From Ruegeria atlantica (lineage in GTDB: Bacteria; Pseudomonadota; Alphaproteobacteria; Rhodobacterales; Rhodobacteraceae), in assembly GCF_001458195.1 (NCBI RefSeq), contig NZ_CYPU01000039.1, forward strand, positions 124,093-188,092: a stretch of DNA of 64,000 nt. The letters are read 5' to 3'. Shown piece by piece: positions 6,083 through 15,288 of this stretch (positions are counted from its first letter, which is position 1; each line of letters starts with the position of its first letter). The translations under genes and the position numbers were made by a program. Below the pieces are notes generated by a model. It did not search any database, was not told the DNA's origin, and saw only the letters and a program-made list of their open reading frames with translations.

Positions 6083-8868
6083 CTGGGCCTCTTTCCATTC
6101 AGCGCCTGCCACGTGCATTCGATCAGTCGCTTGGCGATGATGCGCGCGCAGCGGTAAGCGGCATTACCTCCGATCAAGGCGAGTTGATCGCTGGGGCAGC
6201 AGGGTCCAGCCCCTATCTGAAAAACTTGATCGATCACGAAAACGATTGGTTGGCCTCAGCGCTGCAACACCCCGATCAAGCGCTGGCCGACGTTTTGCAG
6301 GCTGCGCGAATGCTACCGCCGGATCAGTTGAAACCGGGGCTGCGGCTGGCCAAGCGACGGATGGCGTTGCTGACCGCTCTGGCCGATCTGGCAGGCGCGT
6401 GGCCGTTGGAAAAGGTGACTGCGGCGCTAACCGATTTTGGCGCGTTGGCAGCGGATGTGTCGGCCAAGGCCGAGATCGCCAACCTGATACGGCGCGGCAA
6501 ACTTCCGGGCATGGGGCCGGACGACGTCGAAACCGCCGCAGGGATGATTATTCTGGCGATGGGCAAGATGGGCGCACACGAGTTGAATTACAGCTCGGAC
6601 ATCGACCTGATCGTTCTTTTCGATGAGACCCGGTTTGATCCCGATGACTTCTACGAAGCGCGACAAGGCATGGTGCGGGCGACACGCAATTTCTGCGCCA
6701 CGCTCAGCGACAAGACAGCGTATGGGTATGTATTCCGCACTGATCTGCGGCTGCGCCCGGACCCAGCGGTAACGCCGGTCTGCATGGCGGCTGAGGCGGC
6801 CGAGCGGTACTATGAAAGTCTGGGCCGCACGTGGGAGCGCGCGGCCTATATCAAAGCACGCCCATGCGCTGGCGATATTGCGGCAGGACAACGGTTTCTG
6901 GATACGCTGCGCCCCTTTGTCTGGCGGCGTCACCTGGATTTTGCCGCCATTCAGGACGCCCACGACATGCGCCTACGTATCCGTGAAAATAAGGGGACCG
7001 GCGGTGCACTGACCATTCCGGGCCATGACATGAAGCTGGGGCAGGGCGGCATTCGCGAGATCGAATTCTTTACCCAGACCCGCCAATTGATTGCCGGTGG
7101 CCGCGACCCGGACCTGCGCGTGCGCGGCACGGTACCCGGATTGGCGGCGCTTGCCGAAAAAGGCTGGGTCCCGCAGGAGGTGGCAGACAAGCTGACTGAT
7201 CATTATCGCGCCCATCGTGAGGTCGAACACCGTATCCAGATGGTCCATGACGCTCAGACCCACAAGGTGCCGCAATCGCCGGACGGTATCGAGCGCGTCG
7301 CTTGCCTGATGGGGGTCGACGTCGACGAACTGACCCGTGACCTGACCCACAGGCTGACCGAAGTGCACGAATTGACCGAAGGCTTTTTTGCGCCCGGTTC
7401 CTCGACGCGCGCGCCAGTTGGCGAAGTGCATTTTGACCAGAGCGTTCTGGCTCGCTGGACGACATATCCCGCACTGCGATCGCAACGCGGCGCGCGGATA
7501 TTCGAACGTCTCAAGCCCGAGCTGCTATCGCGTTTGGCAAAAACGGCGCAACCGGACGAGGCGCTGCGGGCGCTGGATGGTTTTCTGTCAGGCTTGCCCG
7601 CCGGCGTTCAGCTGTTTTCACTATTTGAGGCCAACCCCCAACTGATCGACCTGCTGATTGATATTGTCGGGACATCCCACGCACTAGCGGCGCATCTGTC
7701 GCGCAATGCATCGGTGTTTGATGCTGTGATCGGCGGGAGTTTCTTTAGCGACTGGCCGGGGCAGGCCACGCTGCAGGCGGATCTGGATCAGGCCTTTTCG
7801 GAGGAATCAGATTACGAAAGTCAGCTGGATCTGGCCCGCCGCTGGTGCAAGGAATGGCACTTCCGCGTTGGCGTTCATCACCTGCGCGGGCTGATCGATG
7901 GTGAACAGGCGGGGCAGCAATACGCTCAACTTGCCAGCGCTGTGATCGCTGCGATCCTGCCGCGTGTGTCCGAACAGTTTGCTCGTAAACACGGTCCGGC
8001 CCCGGGGCGCGGTGCGACCGTGCTGGGCATGGGGTCACTAGGGGCTGGGCGGATCAACTCGCAATCCGATCTGGATATGATCGTGATCTATGACCCGCTG
8101 GATCAGGATATGTCCGAGGGGCCACGCCCATTGGCCACTCGCACTTATTACGCACGGTTTACGCAGGCGCTGATCACGGCCCTATCAGCGCCGATGTCGC
8201 AGGGGCGGCTGTATGAGGTCGATATGCGCCTGCGTCCGTCAGGCAATCAGGGGCCGGTAGCGACAAGTTGGGCCAGCTTTACCAACTATCAGCAGAACGA
8301 AGCCTGGGTCTGGGAGCATCTCGCCCTGACGCGGGCCCGCGTGATCGCCGGAGACGAAGGTCTGGCCGAAGATATCGAAGCGTTCCGCATAACCCTGCTG
8401 TCGCAACCGCGTGACCAGCAGAAGGCCCTGCGCGAAGTGGCCGAGATGCGCGCCCGCTTGGCGGCAGCCAAATCACCAGCGGGGATATGGGACGCCAAGA
8501 ATGGCCCCGGCCGGATGATGGATATCGAACTGATGGCTGAAACCGGGGCGCTGTTGTCAGGCGTGGTGCAGCGCGATGTGCATTCCGGTTTGGACGGCGC
8601 CGTCGCTGCTGGTTTGTTGGACGTCGCTCAGGCGCAAACGCTGAAGGACTGCTACGACCTATGTTGGTCCGTACAATGCGCGGCGCGCTTGTTGTCCGGC
8701 AAGGTCATCGAAGCTGACAAGGTCGGCGAGGGCGGATCTGCCTTCCTGTGCCGCGCGACTGGATTTGAACAGGTTGAACAGCTGCAAAGCGCGCTGCAAG
8801 ACAACTACAGCACGGCCGCTGAGATTATTGGCGGCGTGATCAGGGACGAAGATGATGGCGCAGAGTAA
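6079..8868 (+). CDS. glnE: Bifunctional glutamine synthetase adenylyltransferase/adenylyl-removing enzyme
   Basis: Adds AMP to, or removes it from, glutamine synthetase in response to PII, and so controls ammonium assimilation. At 929 residues it is full length. Both nucleotidyltransferase halves are visible: the N-terminal deadenylylating domain with NYSSDIDLIVLFDE near residue 171 and the C-terminal adenylylating domain with SQSDLDMIVIYDP near 660. A helical regulatory region lies between. The motif GQGGIREIEFFTQ near 315 is also typical. Translation is coupled to the preceding NTF2-like gene by a 4-base overlap, and the next small gene starts inside its 3' end. Confidence 0.97.
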   Translation: MTGPLSIQRLPRAFDQSLGDDARAAVSGITSDQGELIAGAAGSSPYLKNLIDHENDWLASALQHPDQALADVLQAARMLPPDQLKPGLRLAKRRMALLTALADLAGAWPLEKVTAALTDFGALAADVSAKAEIANLIRRGKLPGMGPDDVETAAGMIILAMGKMGAHELNYSSDIDLIVLFDETRFDPDDFYEARQGMVRATRNFCATLSDKTAYGYVFRTDLRLRPDPAVTPVCMAAEAAERYYESLGRTWERAAYIKARPCAGDIAAGQRFLDTLRPFVWRRHLDFAAIQDAHDMRLRIRENKGTGGALTIPGHDMKLGQGGIREIEFFTQTRQLIAGGRDPDLRVRGTVPGLAALAEKGWVPQEVADKLTDHYRAHREVEHRIQMVHDAQTHKVPQSPDGIERVACLMGVDVDELTRDLTHRLTEVHELTEGFFAPGSSTRAPVGEVHFDQSVLARWTTYPALRSQRGARIFERLKPELLSRLAKTAQPDEALRALDGFLSGLPAGVQLFSLFEANPQLIDLLIDIVGTSHALAAHLSRNASVFDAVIGGSFFSDWPGQATLQADLDQAFSEESDYESQLDLARRWCKEWHFRVGVHHLRGLIDGEQAGQQYAQLASAVIAAILPRVSEQFARKHGPAPGRGATVLGMGSLGAGRINSQSDLDMIVIYDPLDQDMSEGPRPLATRTYYARFTQALITALSAPMSQGRLYEVDMRLRPSGNQGPVATSWASFTNYQQNEAWVWEHLALTRARVIAGDEGLAEDIEAFRITLLSQPRDQQKALREVAEMRARLAAAKSPAGIWDAKNGPGRMMDIELMAETGALLSGVVQRDVHSGLDGAVAAGLLDVAQAQTLKDCYDLCWSVQCAARLLSGKVIEADKVGEGGSAFLCRATGFEQVEQLQSALQDNYSTAAEIIGGVIRDEDDGAE

Positions 8869-9127
8869 AGATCCAAATGATCACAAAGGGTTGATCCGCG
8901 AGGCGTATCGGATCGAAGGCATCACATTGCCTGAATGCCGCAGCATCTTTCTGGACTGGGCGCTGAGCCTGCCCGCTGAACGGGACCAATCCCAGGCACT
9001 GATCGATCTGCATGCCGCCTATTCCCAACAGGACGCGGATCACCCTATGACGCAGGTGTTGGCCGAGGGGTTGCAATCTGCCAAAACCCCCATGCGCCGG
9101 GGCGGTTGGCGGTCTCGCGACCGCTAG
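8852..9127 (+). CDS. Small conserved-looking hypothetical protein
   Basis: A 91-residue hydrophilic protein that overlaps the last 17 bases of glnE, with GGGACGAAG just before its start. A helical middle contains ECRSIFLDWALSLP and ALIDLHAAYSQQD, and the C terminus is arginine-rich. No cysteine pair, signal peptide or membrane segment is seen. Tight coupling to glnE suggests co-expression, but no function can be assigned. A second ATG directly follows the first and could be the real start. Confidence 0.65.
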   Translation: MMAQSKDPNDHKGLIREAYRIEGITLPECRSIFLDWALSLPAERDQSQALIDLHAAYSQQDADHPMTQVLAEGLQSAKTPMRRGGWRSRDR

Positions 9128-9165
9128 GGCTTTTCCCCCGTGGCGTTCGCGACTATGAGGGCGTC

Positions 9166-10368
9166 ATGACCCAAACTGCCGACCACCCCCGTATCCGCCT
9201 GAAACCCAAAGCCAACGCACGTGGCCTGCGCCACGGTTTTCCGTGGGTGTATGCCAATGACATCGTGACGGATCGCCGGACGCGTAAAATCCCGGCAGGG
9301 GCGCTGGCAGTGCTTGAGGATGACAAACGCGCGCCCATCGCGCTGGTTGCAGTGAACCCCGACTCCAAAATCATGTGCCGCGTTCTGGACCGCGATCTGG
9401 ACGTGCAACTGGACGCCGCGTGGTTCGAAACTCGTCTGCGCCGCGCGCTCGAGATGCGCGAACGTCTATTCGATGCCCCGTATTACCGTCTGATCCATGC
9501 CGAAGCGGACGGCTTTCCAGGTGTCATCATCGATCGGTTCGGAGATGCATGTGTGATCCAACCCAACGCAGCTTGGGCCGAGGTGCATCTGGAAACTCTG
9601 ACAGAAGCACTGGTCACCGTGACAGGCGTGACTACCGTGCTCAAAAACGCCTCAGGCAGAACCCGATGGCTGGAGGGCTTGGACGACGTGAACGTTACGT
9701 TGCGCGGCACCGCGCCAGATGCGCCGCTATCAGTGCCGATGAATGGCGCGACCTATATGGCCGATCTGACCGGCGGCCAGAAAACCGGGCTGTTCTACGA
9801 CCAACGGCCCAACCATGCTTTCGCCGCGCGATTGGTGCAACCGGGCGCGCAGGTGCTGGACGTGTTCAGTCATGTGGGTGGTTTCGGACTGGCCATGCTG
9901 GCCGGAGGTGCAGGGCAGGCGCTGTCGGTGGATGGGTCTGCATCTGCGCTGGACCTTGCTGCCCAAGGGGCTGAGGCCTCTGGTTTTGCTGACACGTTCC
10001 AGACCCGCCAAGGCGATGCCTTCGATGTCCTGACCCAATTGGGTGAAGAGGGCGCGCAGTTCGACGTCGTCATCTGTGATCCGCCAGCCTTTGCACCTTC
10101 CAGACAAGCGCTGGACGCGGGCCTGCGCGCCTATGAACGTGTGGCCCGCTTGGCGGCAGCTCTGGTCAAACCCGGCGGCTATCTGGGCCTGTGCTCGTGC
10201 TCGCACGCGGCTGATCTGGGGCGGTTCCGCGACGCGTCGTCTCGTGGGATTGGTCGGGCAGGGCGACAGGCGCAACTGATCCATACGGGATTTGCGGGAC
10301 CCGACCATCCACAACTGCCGCAACTGGCTGAAAGCGGCTATCTCAAAGCTGTGTTCTACCGGCTGTGA
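9166..10368 (+). CDS. rlmI: 23S rRNA (cytosine-C5)-methyltransferase, RlmI type
   Basis: Class I SAM-dependent methyltransferase that makes 5-methylcytosine in 23S rRNA (C1962 in E. coli). The N-terminal part is a PUA-like RNA-binding domain (LRHGFPWVYANDI). A middle domain (YYRLIHAEADGFPGVIIDRF) leads to the Rossmann fold with SAM motif VLDVFSHVGGFG near residue 230, the CDPPAF motif near 304 and a cysteine-rich LGLCSCS strand. The two-cysteine arrangement is that of m5C methyltransferases. ATG 9166 gives the family's usual 400 residues; an upstream start would run into the preceding gene. The PIN-domain gene overlaps its stop. Confidence 0.92.
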   Translation: MTQTADHPRIRLKPKANARGLRHGFPWVYANDIVTDRRTRKIPAGALAVLEDDKRAPIALVAVNPDSKIMCRVLDRDLDVQLDAAWFETRLRRALEMRERLFDAPYYRLIHAEADGFPGVIIDRFGDACVIQPNAAWAEVHLETLTEALVTVTGVTTVLKNASGRTRWLEGLDDVNVTLRGTAPDAPLSVPMNGATYMADLTGGQKTGLFYDQRPNHAFAARLVQPGAQVLDVFSHVGGFGLAMLAGGAGQALSVDGSASALDLAAQGAEASGFADTFQTRQGDAFDVLTQLGEEGAQFDVVICDPPAFAPSRQALDAGLRAYERVARLAAALVKPGGYLGLCSCSHAADLGRFRDASSRGIGRAGRQAQLIHTGFAGPDHPQLPQLAESGYLKAVFYRL

Positions 10369-10910
10369 AGGCAGTTCTGGATACCTGCGTCATCTATCCC
10401 ACGGTGATGCGAGAGATGCTGTTAGGCGCAGCCAAACTGGGCCATTTCACACCTGTCTGGTCGGCGCGTATCCTCGAAGAATGGGCGCGCGCGGCCCGAA
10501 AACTGGGCCCTGTGGGCGAGGCGCAGGCCCGTGCCGAAATTGCACTGGTGCAAGCCAAATGGCCTAAAGCTGAATTTCCTGCAGTAACAAATGTCGAACA
10601 ACGCCTCTGGCTGCCGGACACCGCAGATATCCATGTTCTGGCAACCGCCGTGGCATCTTCGGCAGACGTGATCGTTACAGTCAATGCCAAGGATTTCCCC
10701 CGAAACATCTTGTCGGAAGAAGGGCTGGACCGCCGCGATCCGGACAGTCTGTTGCAAGGCTTTTGGCAATCCGACCCCGATGGTATGGGCGACACAGCCA
10801 ACCGCGTCCTTGCCGAAGCCAACCGCCTGTCGGGTGATCAATGGAACCTGCGTGCGCTGATGAAAAAAGCCCGCCTCCCGCGTTTGGGCAAAGCCCTCTC
10901 AACGCAGTAA
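10365..10910 (+). CDS. PIN-domain protein
   Basis: A 181-residue protein that starts at GTG, overlapping the rlmI stop. It opens with the PIN signature VLDTCVIYP, whose first Asp is a metal ligand. Further acidic residues are positioned as expected in RILEEWARA, TADIHVLATA and DVIVTVNAKDFP. PIN domains are Mg-dependent ribonucleases, many of them VapC toxins. No antitoxin-like gene is adjacent; the neighbour is an rRNA methyltransferase. A role in RNA metabolism is therefore as plausible as a toxin role. The C-terminal extension (about 50 residues) is longer than in a minimal VapC. Confidence 0.85.
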   Translation: MKAVLDTCVIYPTVMREMLLGAAKLGHFTPVWSARILEEWARAARKLGPVGEAQARAEIALVQAKWPKAEFPAVTNVEQRLWLPDTADIHVLATAVASSADVIVTVNAKDFPRNILSEEGLDRRDPDSLLQGFWQSDPDGMGDTANRVLAEANRLSGDQWNLRALMKKARLPRLGKALSTQ

Positions 10911-10977
10911 GGGTTCGCCTTCATCTGGTCAAATAGATGCAGGGGAGCGCATGGGTCTGGCCCCTCGCTGTGCAACC

Positions 10978-11667
10978 CTATCCTCCAGCGCCCCAGCGCT
11001 GCTCAAGCGCTTCCAAGGCCGCAATCCGCTCATCCGTTTTGGGATGGCTCATCAACCAGGCGGGCACAACGCCAGCACGCTGCTGCGTCAGGTCTTCCAG
11101 CTTGTGAAACAGCGACTTCTGCGGCCCGATTCCGATCCCGGCTTTGGTTAGCAAAGCGGCGGCATACTCATCAGCTTCATACTCATCACTGCGCGACAGG
11201 CGCGACGCAAGCAGGTGTGTTAGCATATTGGCAATCCACGCGCCGATAAACGGGATAAAGCGGTTCAGCAGCATCATCAAAGCGGCCCTCAGCGCATTCT
11301 GCCCGGAAAAGTCGATCATCCGACGGCGCGCATGCCCCAGTGCCACGTGACCGAGCTCATGCGCGATGACGCTGGCCATTTCTTCGGCGGAAACCTCACC
11401 GCTGCGAAATTTGCGGTAGAATCCACGCGTGATGAAAATCCGACCGTCGGGTGCCGCCAGACCGTTCACTGGGTCAATCTCATAAATGTAGACCGGCACC
11501 CGGTCGATCTCTAACGCTGCAGCCAGCCGGTCGGTCATGCGTTTCAGGGCAGGGTCGGCCAGCTCAGTCGACTTTGCATCCAAATCCTTATGGGTGCGCC
11601 AGACGGAAATTCGGTACATCACAATGGCGTAGGCGATCGCCAGCAGGATCGGGGTAAGACGTAGCAT
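10978..11667 (-). CDS. M48 family zinc metallopeptidase
   Basis: A membrane-anchored protease of the HtpX/Ste24 type, 229 residues. The N-terminal hydrophobic segment (LRLTPILLAIAYAIVMY) is followed by the catalytic HELGH at 103-107, two zinc histidines with the glutamate general base, and a downstream glutamate ligand in SRSDEYEADEYAA near 160-170. A second hydrophobic region (LMMLLNRFIPFIGAWIANML) lies between them. The likely role is envelope protein quality control. It is transcribed away from the hemolysin-III gene across a 219-base spacer. Confidence 0.9.
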   Translation of the reverse strand: MLRLTPILLAIAYAIVMYRISVWRTHKDLDAKSTELADPALKRMTDRLAAALEIDRVPVYIYEIDPVNGLAAPDGRIFITRGFYRKFRSGEVSAEEMASVIAHELGHVALGHARRRMIDFSGQNALRAALMMLLNRFIPFIGAWIANMLTHLLASRLSRSDEYEADEYAAALLTKAGIGIGPQKSLFHKLEDLTQQRAGVVPAWLMSHPKTDERIAALEALEQRWGAGG

Positions 11668-11730
11668 GGAACAAATATGGTTTCGGACAGGGGATTAGGC
11701 AACTGGCCCACTGTCATAAACTCCGCGTTA

Positions 11731-11746
11731 ACAACAAGATTGTTGT
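11731..11746. promoter_or_regulatory. Inverted repeat in a divergent spacer
   Basis: ACAACA-N4-TGTTGT, a perfect 6-base inverted repeat between the divergent M48 protease and hemolysin-III genes. It is a candidate operator by position only; no regulator is known. Confidence 0.3.
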
Positions 11747-11886
11747 CCATTGCTTCCAACGGCCCACTGCGCAAAAGAAAATTGCCGCCGGTAACCCTCT
11801 TGAGGGCAATCAAACTGAGGTGAACAGGTGAAATACCGCGGCTGCCAGACTTGTCGCAGGGCAGGTTGCGCCATAACTTTGATATT

Positions 11887-12555
11887 ATGTGGTCATTTGC
11901 CGATATCCGCCCGGCCTATAGCAGGGCTGAACGTTTCAGTGATGGCGTTGTTCATATCCTTGGCGTTGCAGCGGCTATTGTTGCCGTTCCGGCGCTGATC
12001 GCGTTGACCGCCTTATACCGGACCGAGCCTGCTGCTGTTCTTGGGGTCTCGGTCTACGGTTTCACGCTCATACTGATGCTGTCGTTTTCGGCTTTGTACA
12101 ACATGGTGCAATCTGATCGATGGAGTGAGTTGCTGCGCCGCCTCGATCACTCGGGGATTTACGTCAAGATTGCAGGTACTTACACGCCGTTCATCTTGCT
12201 TTCCGGTGCCCCAATGACCGGGCTCATGATCGGTCTTTGGTCATCTGCTACCCTTGGATCAATCCTGAAGATGATCGACCCGCACCGGTTCCGTTGGTTC
12301 GGTTTGGCGCTGTATGTGTTGATGGGATGGGCGTCCGTTTGGGCAGGTCAATCACTACTCGCCGACTTGTCGCAACCAGTTGTGGCGCTGATGATCACCG
12401 GAGGCATCGTCTATACCACCGGCATCGCCTTTTATCTTCTGGATTGGTTGCCGTTCCACAACACGATCTGGCATGTCTTTGTTCTGACAGGCAGCGTGTT
12501 GTTTTTCCTTGCAGTTTCATTCCGCATTGCCTGGGCGCCGGTCCTGCAGATCTGA
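11887..12555 (+). CDS. Hemolysin III / PAQR family membrane protein
   Basis: A seven-helix membrane protein of about 222 residues. The family's opening motif YSRAERFSDGVVHILG is complete, and the conserved histidines appear in HSGIYVKIAGTYTPF and HNTIWHVFVL, a constellation proposed to bind zinc in PAQR-family proteins. Bacterial members are named after a Bacillus haemolysin but have been linked to membrane homeostasis. ATG 11887 is preferred; an in-frame TTG at 11851 would add 12 hydrophilic residues. It ends 3 bases from the convergent VWA gene. Confidence 0.9.
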   Translation: MWSFADIRPAYSRAERFSDGVVHILGVAAAIVAVPALIALTALYRTEPAAVLGVSVYGFTLILMLSFSALYNMVQSDRWSELLRRLDHSGIYVKIAGTYTPFILLSGAPMTGLMIGLWSSATLGSILKMIDPHRFRWFGLALYVLMGWASVWAGQSLLADLSQPVVALMITGGIVYTTGIAFYLLDWLPFHNTIWHVFVLTGSVLFFLAVSFRIAWAPVLQI

Positions 12556-12558
12556 TGG

Positions 12559-13743
12559 TCAGCGGGTCAGTTCCCGCATGCCCTGTTCCAAACCGGCCAG
12601 CGTCATCGGCACCATGCGGTCCTCGAAAACCTCGCGGATCATGCCGATGGAATGGGTGTATTCCCAGTACTTTTCCGGCACCGGATTGATCCACAGATTT
12701 GACGTCCACTGCTCGCGGGCGCGCTGCAGCCAGACCTGACCGGCCTCCTGGTTCCAGTGCTCGTTCGCGCCGCCGGGATAGGCGATCTCGTACGGGCTCA
12801 TCGATGCATCGCCGACGAAGATGCATTTGTAGTCTGAACCATAGGTGCGCAGTACTTCGTGGGTCGAGGTCTGCTGATCCCACCGTCGGTGGTTGTCACG
12901 CCAAACACCTTCATACAGGCAGTTGTGAAAGTAGTAATATTCCAGATGCTTGAACTCGGTTCTTGCAGCGGAAAACAGCTCTTCGACAACCTTGATATGT
13001 GGGTCCATCGAGCCGCCCACATCCAGAAACAGCAGCACTTTGACTGCGTTGTGACGCTCGGGTCGGGTTTTGACGTCCAGATAGCCATGTTCGGCGGTGG
13101 CGCGGATGGTGCCGTCCAGATCCAGTTCCTCAGCCGCACCTTCGCGGGCCCAGCGACGCAGGCGCTTCAGCGCGACCTTGATATTGCGCGTACCCAGTTC
13201 AACCGTGTCGTCCAGGTTCTTGAATTCGCGCTTGTCCCACACTTTGACGGCGCGCTGATGGCGACTTTCCTTCTGACCGATACGCACACCTTCGGGGTTA
13301 TAGCCATAGGCACCGAACGGCGATGTCCCGGCGGTGCCGATCCATTTGTTGCCACCCTGATGGCGACCTTCTTGATCCTTGAGACGCTCGCGCAGCGTCT
13401 CCATCAGCTTGTCAAAGCCGCCCATGGCCTCGATCTCGGCTTTTTCTTCGTCTGACAGGTGTTTCTCGGCCATCTTGGCCAGCCATTCGGCAGGGATATC
13501 GACAGCTTCGAGAACTTGATCAAAGCTGATCTCTTCCAGACCTTTGAAGCTGGCGGCAAACGCCTGGTCGAACTTGTCGATATTGCGCTCGTCCTTCACC
13601 ATCGACACGCGGGCGAGGTAATAGAACGCCTCGACATCATAGGTGGCCAGACCCTTTTTCATGCCTTCCAGAAAAGTCAGATACTCGCGCAGTGATACGG
13701 GAATGCCGGCTTTGCGGAGGTTTTCGAAAAAGGGCAGAAACAT
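12559..13743 (-). CDS. CoxE-like VWA domain protein
   Basis: A 394-residue protein with a helical N-terminal half and a C-terminal von Willebrand A domain. The metal-ion-dependent adhesion site starts with LFLDVGGSMDPH near 239-250, giving the DxGxS arrangement. Proteins of this type pair with MoxR AAA+ ATPases as chaperone-like modules for metallocentre insertion or envelope-complex assembly. A MoxR gene heads the same minus-strand run, about 2.1 kb upstream. The gene starts 3 bases after the stop of a 56-codon membrane-peptide gene, so it is part of that operon. Confidence 0.9.
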   Translation of the reverse strand: MFLPFFENLRKAGIPVSLREYLTFLEGMKKGLATYDVEAFYYLARVSMVKDERNIDKFDQAFAASFKGLEEISFDQVLEAVDIPAEWLAKMAEKHLSDEEKAEIEAMGGFDKLMETLRERLKDQEGRHQGGNKWIGTAGTSPFGAYGYNPEGVRIGQKESRHQRAVKVWDKREFKNLDDTVELGTRNIKVALKRLRRWAREGAAEELDLDGTIRATAEHGYLDVKTRPERHNAVKVLLFLDVGGSMDPHIKVVEELFSAARTEFKHLEYYYFHNCLYEGVWRDNHRRWDQQTSTHEVLRTYGSDYKCIFVGDASMSPYEIAYPGGANEHWNQEAGQVWLQRAREQWTSNLWINPVPEKYWEYTHSIGMIREVFEDRMVPMTLAGLEQGMRELTR

Positions 13744-13746
13744 GCG

Positions 13747-13917
13747 TTAACCCACCAAACGAACCAGGATCAGGGAAAGCACCAGACCTACAATGGCAAA
13801 TGCGATGCCGTAACCGGCCGCATATTGGGCAATATCCGCGCCGCTGCCATTGCGTTTGCGAGCCTTCATCGCGCCAAGGATCGCCCCCAATAGCGCCATT
13901 CCCAAAACTACGACCAT
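13747..13917 (-). CDS. 56-residue membrane peptide in the MoxR/VWA operon
   Basis: A short gene with ATG at 13917 and TAA at 13747-13749. The product starts MVVVLGMALLGAILGAMKAR, has a basic turn (KARKRNGSG) and a second hydrophobic stretch (GIAFAIVGLVLSLILV), which suggests a two-helix hairpin in the inner membrane. It is flanked by 3-base gaps on both sides, to the DUF2927 gene upstream and the VWA gene downstream. Such exact spacing argues that it is real and co-translated. Function unknown. Confidence 0.72.
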   Translation of the reverse strand: MVVVLGMALLGAILGAMKARKRNGSGADIAQYAAGYGIAFAIVGLVLSLILVRLVG

Positions 13918-13920
13918 GCG

Positions 13921-15288
13921 TTATCCGCCTCTGTTGTTGGTGGACGGACCTTCCGCAACTTCCTGCATCAGCGACCGGACCACGACGTCTGAGCCAAAGC
14001 CGTATCGCGCCCATGCAAGACTGTCCAGTCTGACGGTACGTGCCTGATTTGGTCGTCCGGCCTGATTGAGCGCTTCGGATTTCAACAGTAACAGAGTGGC
14101 CAATTGAGAGGCGTTTTCGGCCCGCGACATGACAGCAATTGCCTTGTCCAGTTCGGGCAGGATCTCTGGTCCTTTTCCTTGCGAAAGCGCGAAGGCCGCG
14201 GTTTGCGTTGTCACATAAGCCTGATGAATTTCAGTTCCCGGAGCAGAGCGCAGAAATTGCATGGCAGTTTCGTAGTGTCGGATCGCTTCTTGCGGATTGT
14301 CGAATTGCGCCATGCGGCCAAGAATATAATGCGGATACGCCCGCCGATGGTCGGTCCAGCCCTGTTCCTGCCCGATCTGAACCGCTCTTTCCGCGGCTTT
14401 CACCCGGTTGCGTGTGCTTGGCCTTGATCCAAGCGACTTTTGGACGGCGTTGATCCACTCGCGCGGTGTGTCTGAAACAGGTTGCGCCGGCAAAGTATCG
14501 CCGCGCGGGTTCAGTCGGCTGAGAATGCCGGGCAGGACGGCCTGGACTTGTTCGCGTGTCATGCCGCTGCGCAATTGGGGCGAATAAGCCGTGCGCAGGA
14601 TCAGCATGTCAAAACCGGTCAGAATGGTGTGGATGTTGTCGTCGTTGAACACCGAATCCGGCAGGTGATACAGGTCATTCAGCGGCCCCAGAGCCTGTGC
14701 CAGTTCCTCGTGCAGGCAGTCGCGCTTTTCCTGCGGGCTCACGTCATAAGGAATGAAAATGCCCAGCCGTTCGCGGCTGCGCAGCGCGGTCCAACTGCTC
14801 TTCCGTTTGCGCCGGTCCTGTCGATATTCCTCAAAGCTTGAGGCGTTGGGAACCACGAAACAGGCGGCTTGCGGCAGGATGCGCTGTATCTGCTCCTGGC
14901 TAACGGCCTCGATTGTTATGTTGGCCTGGCCATCCGTTATCTGGCGAATGTCGATCCCGGCCTCGCGTTGCAGACGCGTCAACAACCGGGTCAGATCGCG
15001 CTGCACTGACGGTGTGGGTGATCCCGTAAGCTGAACGGTGACGGGGCCCTCGAACCGGGTGAAGACGGGCAGGGTGGCGCCGCCTTCGAGCGCGAAGTGC
15101 AAAGAAAGGAAATCGGCTGCAATATTAGCGTTCGACCGGGCGGGTGGTCTGGGTCGGGTTGACGTGAACGCTTTGGCGGGCGGCAGGTTTGCCTCGATCG
15201 CCTTAACGCGTGTTGGCGGTTCAGGGGTGGTGACCGCGGTGCATCCGGCGACGGCAAAGCCAAACAGGACCGCAGCGATCCTGATCAT
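13921..15288 (-). CDS. DUF2927 lipoprotein
   Basis: A 455-residue protein with a lipoprotein signal: hydrophobic segment AAVLFGFAVAG followed by Cys16. The middle region (about 60-260) is the DUF2927 domain, with CFVVPNASSFEEYRQ and CLHEELAQALGPLNDLYHLPDS; the latter resembles an inactive or minimal metallopeptidase-like HEE motif. The C-terminal third is helical and may form TPR-like repeats (AERAVQIGQEQGWTDHRRAY; LATLLLLKSEALNQAGRPNQ). Its start overlaps the preceding GNAT stop (ATGA). It probably acts at the periplasmic face of the envelope. Confidence 0.85.
   Translation of the reverse strand: MIRIAAVLFGFAVAGCTAVTTPEPPTRVKAIEANLPPAKAFTSTRPRPPARSNANIAADFLSLHFALEGGATLPVFTRFEGPVTVQLTGSPTPSVQRDLTRLLTRLQREAGIDIRQITDGQANITIEAVSQEQIQRILPQAACFVVPNASSFEEYRQDRRKRKSSWTALRSRERLGIFIPYDVSPQEKRDCLHEELAQALGPLNDLYHLPDSVFNDDNIHTILTGFDMLILRTAYSPQLRSGMTREQVQAVLPGILSRLNPRGDTLPAQPVSDTPREWINAVQKSLGSRPSTRNRVKAAERAVQIGQEQGWTDHRRAYPHYILGRMAQFDNPQEAIRHYETAMQFLRSAPGTEIHQAYVTTQTAAFALSQGKGPEILPELDKAIAVMSRAENASQLATLLLLKSEALNQAGRPNQARTVRLDSLAWARYGFGSDVVVRSLMQEVAEGPSTNNRGG

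Noticed and set aside
12859-13455. 198-residue plus-strand frame antisense to the VWA gene
   Set aside because: Shadow frame; the minus-strand VWA protein has clear domain motifs and operon spacing.
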